From the NCBI RefSeq assembly GCF_900172225.1, contig NZ_FWFO01000001.1, forward strand, positions 806,001-870,000: a DNA stretch of 64,000 nucleotides, read 5' to 3'. Origin of the DNA: Falsiruegeria litorea R37 (lineage in GTDB: Bacteria > Pseudomonadota > Alphaproteobacteria > Rhodobacterales > Rhodobacteraceae). Position numbers and translations under genes: made by a program. Under the pieces are notes generated by a model. The model ran no database searches, was not told the origin of the DNA, and saw only the letters and a program-made list of their open reading frames with translations. Below, in pieces: positions 34,952 through 43,240 of the stretch; position 1 is the first letter of the stretch, and each line of letters opens with the position of its first letter.

Positions 34952-35746
34952 ATGCGTAACGGTTTCACGGCTATGTCTTCGCGGTTGGCGTGGCGGGGTG
35001 CGCTGGCTTGTACAATGGGTCTCACGCAGGTTCTGTTCGCGCCACCCTTGGCATCAGAAAGCGCTTCCGCCGACCAGACCTGCGTGGGTAAGTCGCTGGC
35101 CGACTTGGGGTTCAAGGACCTTGTGTCGGCTGAGGACCGCTTGGCGCTTGAGGCAAAGGGTCTTCCCAAAGCGGTCTACACCTGCTTCTTCACCGATCCC
35201 GAAATGAACGAAACGGAACACTGCGGGTTCACGGATGAAACCTCGTCCGGACCCTATTTCGTCGCCAACACCCCGGTTGCTCTTGATGGAAACATCAACC
35301 CCACGAGCGAGCCCGGCGATCCGATGCAGCTGACCATCCGGGTGTTTGATGGCGAAACAGGGAAACCCATTTCAGGCGCCAGGATCGAACCCTACACCGT
35401 CGATGCGAAAGGTGAATATTATCCCTATGCGCCGGGGTTTGCCGAAGATTTTGATGACATTCGCATGCGCGCAACCCTATTGGCCGACACGGTCGGCGTT
35501 GCCGTCGCCCATTCGATTGTTCCAGCTCCCTATGAAAACCGGCGGCGGCACATACACTATTATTTTTCGGCCCCGGGCTATCTGCCCTTTTTCACGCAGA
35601 GCTATTGGGCCGATGATCCGGCGGCGGCTGGCGATCCGATTGACCGGAACACGGAACCGTGCCGAACCATAGAATTCATCGACATCGACGGTGTTTCAAC
35701 GGGCACATTCGATGTGTACATGCGCCCGGACACCGGGACGAACTAG
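34952..35746 (+). CDS. Exported intradiol ring-cleavage dioxygenase-like protein
   Basis: About 264 residues; the ATG at 34952 has GGGAG at good distance and gives a signal-like N-terminus (residues 1-36, hydrophobic around LACTMGLTQVLFA). The core SGPYFVANTPVALDGNINPTSEPGDPMQLTIRVFD, TGKPISGARIEPYTVDAKGEYYPY and RRRHIHYYFSAPGY is the protocatechuate 3,4-dioxygenase-like fold, with the HxH and Tyr iron ligands visible. Classic members are cytoplasmic and cleave catechols; exported ones are known but their substrates mostly are not. Divergent from the M24 gene across a 240-base gap with no other gene. Confidence 0.75.
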   Translation: MRNGFTAMSSRLAWRGALACTMGLTQVLFAPPLASESASADQTCVGKSLADLGFKDLVSAEDRLALEAKGLPKAVYTCFFTDPEMNETEHCGFTDETSSGPYFVANTPVALDGNINPTSEPGDPMQLTIRVFDGETGKPISGARIEPYTVDAKGEYYPYAPGFAEDFDDIRMRATLLADTVGVAVAHSIVPAPYENRRRHIHYYFSAPGYLPFFTQSYWADDPAAAGDPIDRNTEPCRTIEFIDIDGVSTGTFDVYMRPDTGTN

Positions 35747-35750
35747 GGAC

Positions 35751-36914
35751 TTAACTCCAGCGTCCGCCAAAGCCCTCGGGCACCAGCAGATTGTCACGGT
35801 TCAAACCCGCGACCGACCGCTCGCCGCACAGCGCCATGGTGGTGTCCAGCTCCTTGTGGATGACCTCCAACGCCGAGGTGACCCCGGCCTGTCCCATCGC
35901 CCCCAGACCATAAACAAAGGCGCGCCCGATATAGGTGCCCTTGGCCCCCATCGCCATCGCCTTGAGCACGTCCTGGCCCGAGCGGATGCCGCTGTCCAGA
36001 TGCACTTCGACCTGATCGCCGACCGCATCGAGGATCTCGGGCAGCATGCGGATCGAGCTCAGCGCGCCATCAAGTTGCCGCCCTCCGTGGTTCGACACCA
36101 CGATGGCATCCGCACCCAGTTTGGCAGCCATCTTGGCGTCTTCGGCGTCCAAGATCCCTTTCAGGATCACCTTGCCGCCCCATTCGTTCATGAGCTTCTC
36201 GATCTTGCCCCAATCCAGGCTTGGGTCGAACTGTTCAGCGGTCCATGCCCCCAGGGACGAGGCGTCGGAGATCCCCTCGACATGGCCCACGATGTTGCCA
36301 AACTCGCGCCGATGCGCGCGGGCCATCCCGGCCAGCCAGCCCCATTTCGTGGCCAGATTGAGCAGGGTCGATGGCGTCAGCTTCGGCGGAGCGGACAACC
36401 CGTTCTTCAGATCCTTGTGCCGCTGACCCAGGATCTGCAGATCCAGCGTGATCACCAGGGCCGAGCATTTCGCGTCCTTGGCCCGCTGGATCAACCGGCT
36501 GACATAATCGGTGTCTTTCATCGTGTAGAGCTGAAACCAGAACGGCTTGGTTGTGTAACTCGCCACATCCTCGATCGAGTTGATCGACATGGTCGACAGC
36601 GTAAATGGCACACCAAAGTCTTCGGCCGCCTTGGCTGCTTTCATCTCGCCATCTGCATGTTGCATGCCGGTCAGACCAACAGGGGCGAGCGCCACGGGCA
36701 TGGCGACATCTTCGCCGATCATCTGCGTCGCGGTGCTGCGCCCGGTCATGTCCACGGCCACGCGCTGACGCAGGCGGATCTGGTCGAAATCGGAAGTGTT
36801 CTCGCGGAACGTCTGCTCGGTCCAGCTGCCGCTTTCGGCATAGTCATAGAACATCCGCGGCACACGCCGCTGATACAGACGCTTGAGGTCGTCGATGTTG
36901 GTAATCACGGGCAT
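35751..36914 (-). CDS. lldD: FMN-dependent alpha-hydroxy-acid dehydrogenase, L-lactate dehydrogenase type
   Basis: A 387-residue FMN barrel. MFYDYAESGSWTEQTFRENT binds substrate, VALAPVGLTGMQHADGE and PFTLSTMSINSIEDVA bind FMN, the catalytic His-Gly pair lies in IVVSNHGGRQLDG, and LDSGIRSGQDVLKAMAMGAKGTYIGRAFVYGLGAMGQ binds the FMN phosphate. The protein oxidises L-lactate (or another 2-hydroxy acid) at the inner face of the membrane, feeding quinones. It stands alone; mandelate dehydrogenase or glycolate-type specificity cannot be excluded. Confidence 0.9.
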   Translation of the reverse strand: MPVITNIDDLKRLYQRRVPRMFYDYAESGSWTEQTFRENTSDFDQIRLRQRVAVDMTGRSTATQMIGEDVAMPVALAPVGLTGMQHADGEMKAAKAAEDFGVPFTLSTMSINSIEDVASYTTKPFWFQLYTMKDTDYVSRLIQRAKDAKCSALVITLDLQILGQRHKDLKNGLSAPPKLTPSTLLNLATKWGWLAGMARAHRREFGNIVGHVEGISDASSLGAWTAEQFDPSLDWGKIEKLMNEWGGKVILKGILDAEDAKMAAKLGADAIVVSNHGGRQLDGALSSIRMLPEILDAVGDQVEVHLDSGIRSGQDVLKAMAMGAKGTYIGRAFVYGLGAMGQAGVTSALEVIHKELDTTMALCGERSVAGLNRDNLLVPEGFGGRWS

Positions 36915-37059
36915 TGCAGACTCCGATCCGGAATTGGTTAGAAGTTTTTACCAATTCTTATTTTGTTGCGCAAGTGGCCTAAATCTTCGCCACCAGAACG
37001 CAACAAGGCGCCAGAGTGACCTCTCGCGCCTTGCGTAAAACAAACATGAAAGCAGTGGT

Positions 37060-37851
37060 TTACGCCGCGTGTGCGCCATCCGCCAGCGACTTCACGAAGT
37101 CCAGCACTTCACCCACTGGTTTGCCCGCGCCAATCTGGCTGACGATGGCAGACCCCACCACAGCCCCGTCCGCGACACTGGCGATGGCCTGCGATTTTGC
37201 AGGCGTGTTGATGCCGAACCCCACGATGACCGGCAGGTCGGTGGCGGCTTTGATCCGCGCCACTTCGGGGCCAACATCGGTGGCTTCGGCCTCGGCCGCG
37301 CCGGTGATGCCGGTGATCGAAACGTAGTAGACGAAGCCGGATGTGTTCTGCAGTACACGTGGCAGGCGCTTGTCGTCGGTGGTTGGCGTCGCCAGACGGA
37401 CAAAGTTCAGACCGGCGGCTTGCGCGGGAATGCACAGCTCATCATCCTCTTCGGGCGGCAGGTCCACCACAATCAGACCGTCGATGCCTGCGGCCTTGGC
37501 CTGGCTCAGGAACGTCTCGACCCCACGGCTGTAGATCGGGTTGTAATAGCCCATCAGCACGATTGGGGTGGTGTTGTCTGCCTTGCGAAACTCAGTCGCC
37601 AGCTCCAGCGTGCGGTCCAACGTCATGCCCGCCTCAAGCGCGCGCTGACCGGCCAGCTGAATGGTTGGGCCATCGGCCATCGGATCGGTAAAGGGCAGGC
37701 CCAGCTCGATCACATCCACGCCCGCACCCGGCAGGCCCTTGACCAGCTCCAAAGAGCTGTCGAAATCGGGGTCGCCCGCCATGACATAAGACACGAACGC
37801 CTTTTTACCTTGGGCGTTCAACTCTGCGAATTTGGCGTCGATACGGGTCAT
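37060..37851 (-). CDS. trpA: Tryptophan synthase alpha chain
   Basis: About 263 residues from the ATG at 37851. The catalytic Glu lies in [18 protein letters not shown] and the catalytic Asp in [36 protein letters not shown] and [14 protein letters not shown] are the substrate loop and phosphate site. It cleaves indole-3-glycerol phosphate to indole. Its gene is about 9 kb from trpB and on the opposite strand, so the two subunits are not cotranscribed. Confidence 0.96.
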   Translation of the reverse strand: MTRIDAKFAELNAQGKKAFVSYVMAGDPDFDSSLELVKGLPGAGVDVIELGLPFTDPMADGPTIQLAGQRALEAGMTLDRTLELATEFRKADNTTPIVLMGYYNPIYSRGVETFLSQAKAAGIDGLIVVDLPPEEDDELCIPAQAAGLNFVRLATPTTDDKRLPRVLQNTSGFVYYVSITGITGAAEAEATDVGPEVARIKAATDLPVIVGFGINTPAKSQAIASVADGAVVGSAIVSQIGAGKPVGEVLDFVKSLADGAHAA

Positions 37852-37943
37852 CGGGCGTCCTTGAAACTGTGGGTTACGCCCGATGTGCAGAAACTTGGGC
37901 GGAAAATCAATCCCGCTTGGTGCGCTTGGGTCAGAATGGGGTG

Positions 37944-38432
37944 TCAAAACGCAACGTGATAGCGCAAAAGCACCGCGTTAACGCCGGGGTTGAAGCTTGA
38001 CACCGAGGCGTTGGATTTATGGGTGATCGCCAATGACAGCGCATCGCCCCGCTCGAACCGATAACCCAGGCCCAACAGGCTGCGTACTTCGAACTTGCTG
38101 CCCAGATCGTTGTTGCTGTCGGCCTCAATGAACGCGCCCGGCAAAACGCTGGCCTCGATGAACCAATGCTGGTTCAGCTTGTATTCCGCCGCGATCCCGA
38201 CACCCAGATGAACGTCGCCATTGGCATGAATTGACGCGGCCCCGGCAAAGGCAGCGCTGAACCGCTCGCGTTGGTGAAAGGGCGCGTGTTGATATTCGAT
38301 GGACGCCAGCGCCTGATCGGATGAGTCTGCAAATTCGAAATCCGCATATCCCAGGCCCAGGATCAGGGATTGCGCGTGCAAAGGGGCGGCCGTCGACATG
38401 GCCAGAGAGAGTGCAACTGCGAGGTGTTTCAT
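37944..38432 (-). CDS. PagL-like lipid A 3-O-deacylase / acyloxyacyl hydrolase
   Basis: A 162-residue outer-membrane beta-barrel candidate. Signal peptide [20 protein letters not shown], then alternating beta-strand-like segments. The catalytic His-Ser of PagL is in [19 protein letters not shown] (HxSN motif) and the protein ends in Phe (RYHVAF), as barrel proteins do. It would remove the 3-O acyl chain of lipid A in the outer membrane. Upstream lies a perfect palindrome TACCGATCGGTA, suggesting TetR control. It is followed 92 bases later by trpA. Confidence 0.78.
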   Translation of the reverse strand: MKHLAVALSLAMSTAAPLHAQSLILGLGYADFEFADSSDQALASIEYQHAPFHQRERFSAAFAGAASIHANGDVHLGVGIAAEYKLNQHWFIEASVLPGAFIEADSNNDLGSKFEVRSLLGLGYRFERGDALSLAITHKSNASVSSFNPGVNAVLLRYHVAF

Positions 38433-38472
38433 GGTGGTCTTCCAGTGATCTTTTGGTACTGATCCAAATGTT

Positions 38473-38484
38473 TACCGATCGGTA
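38473..38484. promoter_or_regulatory. Perfect 12-bp palindrome TACCGATCGGTA
   Basis: It lies in the divergent gap between the PagL-like gene (start 38432) and ychF (start 38614), 40 bases from the former. The sequence is TetR-operator-like. Confidence 0.5.
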
Positions 38485-38613
38485 CACTTACAATGAGCTG
38501 CGGGTCACAAAACCGTTGTCTGATTGTGATCTGACCCGGTCAGAACCGGTGCGGCTTGCCAATTTGGGTCTGCGCAAATAGAAGGCCCACTGGAATGACA
38601 GCAGGAGTCGGTC

Positions 38614-39711
38614 ATGGGCTTTAAAATGGGTATCGTGGGTCTGCCGAACGTGGGCAAATCGACCCTGTTCAACGCGCTGACCAAAACAGCAGCGGCACAG
38701 GCAGCGAACTTTCCGTTCTGCACCATTGAACCCAACGTGGGCGAAGTGGGCGTACCAGACGCGCGTCTGGACAAGCTGGCCGCGATTGCAAGCTCCAAGC
38801 AGATCATCCCGACCCGCATGACCTTTGTGGACATCGCCGGTCTGGTCAAAGGTGCCTCCAAGGGCGAAGGGCTGGGCAACCAGTTCCTGGCCAACATCCG
38901 CGAAACAGATGCCATCGCCCATGTGCTGCGCTGCTTTGAGGACGGCGATGTGACCCACGTGGATGGTCGTGTTGATCCGGTGGCCGACGCCGAAACCATT
39001 GAGACCGAGCTGATGCTGGCCGACCTGGAAAGCATCGAAAAGCGCCGCGCCAACCTGGTGCGCAAGCTCAAGGGCAACGACAAAGAAGCACAGCAGCAGG
39101 ACCGCCTGCTGGCGGATGCCCAGGCGATGCTCGAAGACGGCAAGCCCGCCCGTCTGGTCGAGGTGGATGCCGAAGATCTCAAAGCCTGGAAGATGCTGCA
39201 ACTGCTCAGCACCAAGCCCGTGCTTTATGTCTGCAACGTTGGCGAATCCGAAGCGGCAGAGGGCAACGCGCATTCTGCCAAAGTGGCGGACATGGCCGCA
39301 GCGCAAGGCAACAGCCACGTCATCATTTCGGCCCAGATCGAAGAAGAGATCAGCCAGTTGGAGGACGACGAGGCCGAGATGTTCCTGTCCGAGATGGGCC
39401 TGGAAGAGGCAGGCCTCGACCGCCTGATCAAGGCGGGCTACGAGCTGCTGCACCTGGAAACATATTTCACCGTCGGCCCGAAAGAGGCGCGCGCCTGGAC
39501 CATCCGTCAGGGCACCGCAGCCCCGCAGGCCGCGGGCGTCATTCACGGGGATTTCGAAAAGGGCTTCATCCGCGCCGAAACCATCGCTTATGACGACTAC
39601 ATCGCTTGCAACGGCGAAAGCGGCGCCAAAGATGCGGGCAAGATGCGGGCCGAAGGCAAGGGCTACGTCGTCAAGGACGGCGATGTGATGCACTTCCTGT
39701 TCAACACCTGA
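38614..39711 (+). CDS. ychF: Redox-regulated ATPase/GTPase YchF (OLA1 family)
   Basis: A 365-residue P-loop protein. Walker A is GLPNVGKST (residues 9-17), the switch region is [25 protein letters not shown], and the specificity motif N-M/V-x-E reads as YVCNVGES. A coiled-coil domain (residues 130-200) and a C-terminal TGS domain ([34 protein letters not shown]) complete the family layout. It binds ribosomes and prefers ATP. GGAG precedes the ATG at 38614. Confidence 0.96.
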   Translation: MGFKMGIVGLPNVGKSTLFNALTKTAAAQAANFPFCTIEPNVGEVGVPDARLDKLAAIASSKQIIPTRMTFVDIAGLVKGASKGEGLGNQFLANIRETDAIAHVLRCFEDGDVTHVDGRVDPVADAETIETELMLADLESIEKRRANLVRKLKGNDKEAQQQDRLLADAQAMLEDGKPARLVEVDAEDLKAWKMLQLLSTKPVLYVCNVGESEAAEGNAHSAKVADMAAAQGNSHVIISAQIEEEISQLEDDEAEMFLSEMGLEEAGLDRLIKAGYELLHLETYFTVGPKEARAWTIRQGTAAPQAAGVIHGDFEKGFIRAETIAYDDYIACNGESGAKDAGKMRAEGKGYVVKDGDVMHFLFNT

Positions 39712-39747
39712 TACGACTGTCCCCGGACCTGGACAGGGCGAGGGGAC

Positions 39748-40524
39748 ATGACCATCGACAGCTACATCATCTGTACCAACCCCCGGTCAGGCAGCACCTT
39801 GCTCTGTGGGTTGCTGTCGCAAACCGGAGTGGCTGGAAGCCCGGATTCCTTTTTTCGCGGCCCGTCTCGGCAATGGTGGGCCGATCACCTGCAGGTGCCC
39901 CAGGCGGTTGATCTGAACAACCCCACCTTTTGCACGTCCTTTCTGTCTGCGGCTGTGGCCGAGGGGACAGGCGCTGGCGAATTCTTTGGATGTCGCCTCA
40001 TGCACGAAAGCCTACCTGATCTGATGGCGATGACCGCGTGCCTGCATCCCGACGCACAGGATGACCTTGCTCGGATCAAAGCGGTCTTTGGGCACACTGC
40101 CTTTGTCCATCTGATCCGCGAGGACAAGGTGGATCAGGCAATCTCCTACGTGCGGGCGGAACAGACGGGCACGTGGCACGTCGCGCCCAATGGCGAGGCG
40201 GTCGAACAAAAAGGCCCACCACAACCACCACGTTATGACTTTGCCCGCATCCATGAAAAGGCGGTGGAGTTCGAAGCGCATGACGCGGCTTGGGCCCGGT
40301 GGTTCGAGCAGACCGGCGTGCGCCCGCTCAAGGTTCGATATTCGGATCTTGCCGAAAACCCCAAGCACGAATTGCGCCGCATCCTATCTCACCTCGACCA
40401 GCCGACCGAAGCCGCAGAGCGGGCGACCCCGGGTGTGCGCAAACTGGCCGATGAGATGAACGAAAAATGGGCCGCGCAGTACCGGGGGGACCGGGAACAG
40501 CACGCGGCCCATTCTCTATCCTAG
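39748..40524 (+). CDS. Stf0-family sulfotransferase
   Basis: A 258-residue protein. The N-terminal SYIICTNPRSGSTLLCGLLSQTGVAGSPDSFF is the Stf0 PAPS-binding loop; VHLIREDKVDQAISYVRAEQTGTWH is its 3'-phosphate-binding region, and LKVRYSDLAENPKHELRRILSHL closes the fold. Stf0 (in mycobacteria) sulfates trehalose; here the acceptor is unknown but is likely a sugar or polyol. It lies 36 bases after ychF on the same strand with its own GAGGGG ribosome site. A second, different sulfotransferase lies in the island at 57 kb. Confidence 0.85.
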   Translation: MTIDSYIICTNPRSGSTLLCGLLSQTGVAGSPDSFFRGPSRQWWADHLQVPQAVDLNNPTFCTSFLSAAVAEGTGAGEFFGCRLMHESLPDLMAMTACLHPDAQDDLARIKAVFGHTAFVHLIREDKVDQAISYVRAEQTGTWHVAPNGEAVEQKGPPQPPRYDFARIHEKAVEFEAHDAAWARWFEQTGVRPLKVRYSDLAENPKHELRRILSHLDQPTEAAERATPGVRKLADEMNEKWAAQYRGDREQHAAHSLS

Positions 40525-40537
40525 GCGAGGCTGATCC

Positions 40538-40774
40538 TCAGCGCCGCCCGGATTCGAAATTCCGCTCAACAGGTCCGCCGTATTCAATGCGCACCAGTTT
40601 CGAATAAGACCGCCCCGCCTGAGTTTCAGGCGCATGCGGCCAGTTCGACCAGCGCGGGTCATTGTCCGGCACACTCTTGTGCGCTTTGGTGCTCGTCTGC
40701 GCATCGCCCTCTGCCACGGCAACCGCCGGCAGGGTCAGGGCGGCAATCGCCAGGATAGTTTTCAGTCGTGTCAT
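40538..40774 (-). CDS. Small exported protein, unknown
   Basis: A 78-residue protein from the ATG at 40774 with GGAGG eight bases upstream. A signal peptide (MTRLKTILAIAALTLPAVAVA) is followed by a polar tail of about 55 residues (KAHKSVPDNDPRWSNWPHAP, then ETQAGRSYSKLVRIEYGGPV). No family is recognised. It is convergent with the Stf0 gene. Confidence 0.55.
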   Translation of the reverse strand: MTRLKTILAIAALTLPAVAVAEGDAQTSTKAHKSVPDNDPRWSNWPHAPETQAGRSYSKLVRIEYGGPVERNFESGRR

Positions 40775-40956
40775 GTATTGAACCTCCGATACGGGCCATT
40801 GGGCCGGTTTAGTGCTGTTGGTCTTGATGAACGTCTGTGTCTTGAACCTGCGCCTGTGGGGGGCTTTCGGCAAATCAACGGCATTCACTGCTGCGTGAGG
40901 CGTGGGATTTGACTCAGGTCAAATACGCGAGCCATACGCTGTGACATCAAAAATTA

Positions 40957-40970
40957 GTGAACGATAACTA
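40957..40970. promoter_or_regulatory. Second copy of AGTGAACGATAACT
   Basis: Identical to 485-498. Here it ends 16 bases before the luciferase-like monooxygenase ATG and overlaps a possible -10 region (TATATT). Flanking T and A extend the dyad by one pair. Confidence 0.45.
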
Positions 40971-40986
40971 TATTTGGAGTGACACA

Positions 40987-42123
40987 ATGAAAGTCCACGT
41001 GCTGGTACAGCCGTATATGCGCAGCAAGGGAGAGGATGTGGTTCTGCCGGGGTCGGACCCGGATCGTTATGCGACCCTGCTGGACCGCACGACCGAACAG
41101 ATGAAGTTTGCGGATGAAAACGGCTATGCGGGCTTTTGCATGACCGAGCATCACTTTCAGGTCGAAGGCATTGAGACCACGACCAACCCGCTGCTCTGGA
41201 ACATGCACATTGCCGCCAACACCAAGAACCTGATGGTGGGGCAGGTGGGCATGGCGCTCACCGCGCATCACCCCATGCGCTTGGCCGAAGACATGGCGAT
41301 GATCGACCACATGTCCGGCGGGCGGCTGTTCTGTGGCTTTGTGCGGGGCAACACGCCGCGCTGGTTGAACACTCTGGCGCAGCATCTGGACATCACCACC
41401 ACGCAGTCTGACCGTTCTAAAGAAGACGCCCGCAACCGCCGCCTGATGGAGGAAAGCTGGGCCGTGGTCAAAAAAGCCTGGACCCAAGAGACATTCAGCC
41501 ACCATGGCGAGTTCTGGAACATCCCGGCCGACAACATCACCTGGCCTTTCCCGCCAACAGCCGAGTATGGCGGCAAAGGCGCGGTGGATGACAACGGCAC
41601 CCTGCGTAAGATGGGCATCGTCCCGCGTCCGCGCAAACGCACCGACGGGCGCGATTTCCCGCCGCTCTACGTGCCGTTCTCGTGGTCGATGGAAACGGCC
41701 AAGTTCTGGGCCAAAGAGGGGGCCAAACTGGTGTCTTTCGTCAACAAGGACGAGTTCATGGACATGACCATGCCGATCTACCTGGAAGAGGCGCACCACC
41801 ACGGCCACACCGACCTGACCGTTGGCAACACGCTGGTCCTGGGCGGGCATCTCACGATTGGCTCGACCGAAGCGCAGGCCGAGCAGCATTATCGCGACTT
41901 CGAAGAGCTGTTCAATTTTGCCTACAACGCGCCGCCCTATCACGTACCCATGGGTCGCGTCTGGAAAGGCACCGTCAATCAGGTGATCGATCAGGTTGGC
42001 GTTCTGAAAGAGAAATACGGGACCGAGGAATTCGTGGTCTGGCATCACGTTGGCTATTTCGAGCAGGAAGAAGAGCTTGAGATGCTCGAGAATTATTCAA
42101 AGGTCATCAAAGCCTTTTCTTAA
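40987..42123 (+). CDS. Luciferase-like flavin-dependent monooxygenase
   Basis: About 378 residues; the ATG at 40987 follows GGAG. TEHHFQVEGIETTTNPLLWNMHIAANTKNLMVGQVGMALTAHHPMRLAEDMAMIDHMSGGRLFCGFVRGN is the typical bacterial-luciferase / alkanal-monooxygenase barrel with its conserved His residues and GG-x-G turn. These enzymes use FMNH2 and O2 from a partner reductase. The downstream FAD-dependent siderophore-interacting protein is separated by a terminator, so it is not clearly the reductase. An AGTGAACGATAACT dyad sits at the promoter. Confidence 0.88.
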   Translation: MKVHVLVQPYMRSKGEDVVLPGSDPDRYATLLDRTTEQMKFADENGYAGFCMTEHHFQVEGIETTTNPLLWNMHIAANTKNLMVGQVGMALTAHHPMRLAEDMAMIDHMSGGRLFCGFVRGNTPRWLNTLAQHLDITTTQSDRSKEDARNRRLMEESWAVVKKAWTQETFSHHGEFWNIPADNITWPFPPTAEYGGKGAVDDNGTLRKMGIVPRPRKRTDGRDFPPLYVPFSWSMETAKFWAKEGAKLVSFVNKDEFMDMTMPIYLEEAHHHGHTDLTVGNTLVLGGHLTIGSTEAQAEQHYRDFEELFNFAYNAPPYHVPMGRVWKGTVNQVIDQVGVLKEKYGTEEFVVWHHVGYFEQEEELEMLENYSKVIKAFS

Positions 42124-42145
42124 GCCCGATCTGGCGGCGAACCTG

Positions 42146-42190
42146 CACCTGCGCACATCCCTCGTGCGCAGGTGTTCTTCATGTTTTTCT
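42146..42190 (+). terminator. Terminator of the luciferase-like gene
   Basis: A perfect 11-bp stem (CACCTGCGCAC / GTGCGCAGGTG, 42146-42156 with 42164-42174) followed by TTCTTCATGTTTTTC. Confidence 0.8.
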
Positions 42191-42207
42191 TGCGCAAATT
42201 ATAAATA

Positions 42208-42222
42208 TGACTAAATCACTCA
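42208..42222 (+). promoter_or_regulatory. TGA-N9-TCA box, candidate iron-responsive (RirA/iron-Rhodo) site
   Basis: TGACTAAATCACTCA lies 37 bases before the siderophore-interacting gene and fits the TGA-N9-TCA pattern described for iron-responsive boxes in alphaproteobacteria. Confidence 0.55.
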
Positions 42223-42258
42223 GGTAATGATAGCAGCGATGAATGCAGGAGTGAAAGA

Positions 42259-43050
42259 ATGGCGCAAGCAGAAGGACGCAAATTGCAGGTTCTGGACGCA
42301 TGGAACCTGACCCCGAATATGCGCCGCATTGTTCTGGCGGGCGATGACCTGCACGGGTTTCCCGAAGACAGCGAAAGCGGCTACATCAAGCTGATCTTTC
42401 CTGATGCCCCACGCCCGCGCCCCGATCGTCCGGCGATGCGAACCTTCACGGTGCGCGCCTTTGATGAAGCGCAAAACCGCCTGACCGTCGACTTTGCCCT
42501 GCACGACGACCTTGATGGGACCACAAGCGGGCCCGCGGCTGTCTGGGCCCGAAACGCCAAGGTAGGTGATGACATCCTGATCGCCGGTCCGGGTAAAATC
42601 AAATGGATCGACACCTCGTCCGACTGGTTGCTGCTGGCCGGAGATATGACCGCGCTGCCTGCGCTTCTGTGCAACCTCGAGGCTCTGCCTGCAGACGCCA
42701 AAGGTGAGGTGATCATGGAAGTCACCAGCGCCGAGGACGCGCCAGAGGTCACCCTGCCCGGCGGCATGAACTTGCACGTGATCCTCAACCCGCACCCGGA
42801 TGGCACCTCGACCGCTTTTGTCGATCACATCCAGTCGCTCACCTGGCGTGACGGCACAGTGTCTGTATGGGCGGCGTGTGAGTTCAAATCCATGCAACAG
42901 TTGCGGACCTACTTCCGAAACGAACGCGGAGTGGACCGCACCAAGATCTACCTCTCCAGCTATTGGAAGGCAGGCGTGGCCGAGGACGAGCACAAGAAGA
43001 TCAAGGGAGAGGACGCAGCCCGCCTGCAAGAATTGGAAGCAGCAGGCTGA
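42259..43050 (+). CDS. Siderophore-interacting FAD protein (ferric-siderophore reductase)
   Basis: A 263-residue protein of the SIP/ViuB family. RPAMRTFTVRAFDEAQNRLTVDFALH is the FAD-binding RxYTxR-like segment, GPAAVWARNAKVGDDILIAGP the isoalloxazine side, and WLLLAGDMTALPALLCNLEALPADAKGEV the NAD(P)H-binding part; WAACEFKSMQQLRTYFRNERGVDRTKIYLSSYWKAG ends it. It reduces ferric siderophores in the cytoplasm and releases iron. The TGA-N9-TCA box upstream fits iron repression. No siderophore importer is adjacent. Confidence 0.9.
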   Translation: MAQAEGRKLQVLDAWNLTPNMRRIVLAGDDLHGFPEDSESGYIKLIFPDAPRPRPDRPAMRTFTVRAFDEAQNRLTVDFALHDDLDGTTSGPAAVWARNAKVGDDILIAGPGKIKWIDTSSDWLLLAGDMTALPALLCNLEALPADAKGEVIMEVTSAEDAPEVTLPGGMNLHVILNPHPDGTSTAFVDHIQSLTWRDGTVSVWAACEFKSMQQLRTYFRNERGVDRTKIYLSSYWKAGVAEDEHKKIKGEDAARLQELEAAG

Positions 43051-43170
43051 AATAGAGCCAACAGTAGCCGGGGCAGGGGCGTCCCGCCGGGGTGGCGTCA
43101 GACCGTGCCGTAACACGCTTTATGCCCGCAAAACACATTGCATTTTGAACACCTGATGCAACGTCGGCAA

Positions 43171-43200
43171 AGCGCCGCCCCGAGGGGGCGGGACGGCGCT
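43171..43200 (-). terminator. Hairpin terminator downstream of the thiolase operon
   Basis: AGCGCCG and CGGCGCT pair over 7 bp with a GC-rich inner stem; on the minus strand TTTGCC follows. The rest of 43051-43240 shows no gene. Confidence 0.5.
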
Positions 43201-43240
43201 GGCACGGCGGCCTTCGGCCTTGATTCCGTGCCTAATGAGT

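Noticed and set aside
38488-39693. 401-codon minus-strand frame opposite ychF
   Set aside because: Antisense shadow; ychF motifs are complete on the plus strand.
40954-42048. 364-codon minus-strand frame opposite the luciferase-like gene
   Set aside because: Antisense shadow with His/Arg-rich composition and no ribosome site.
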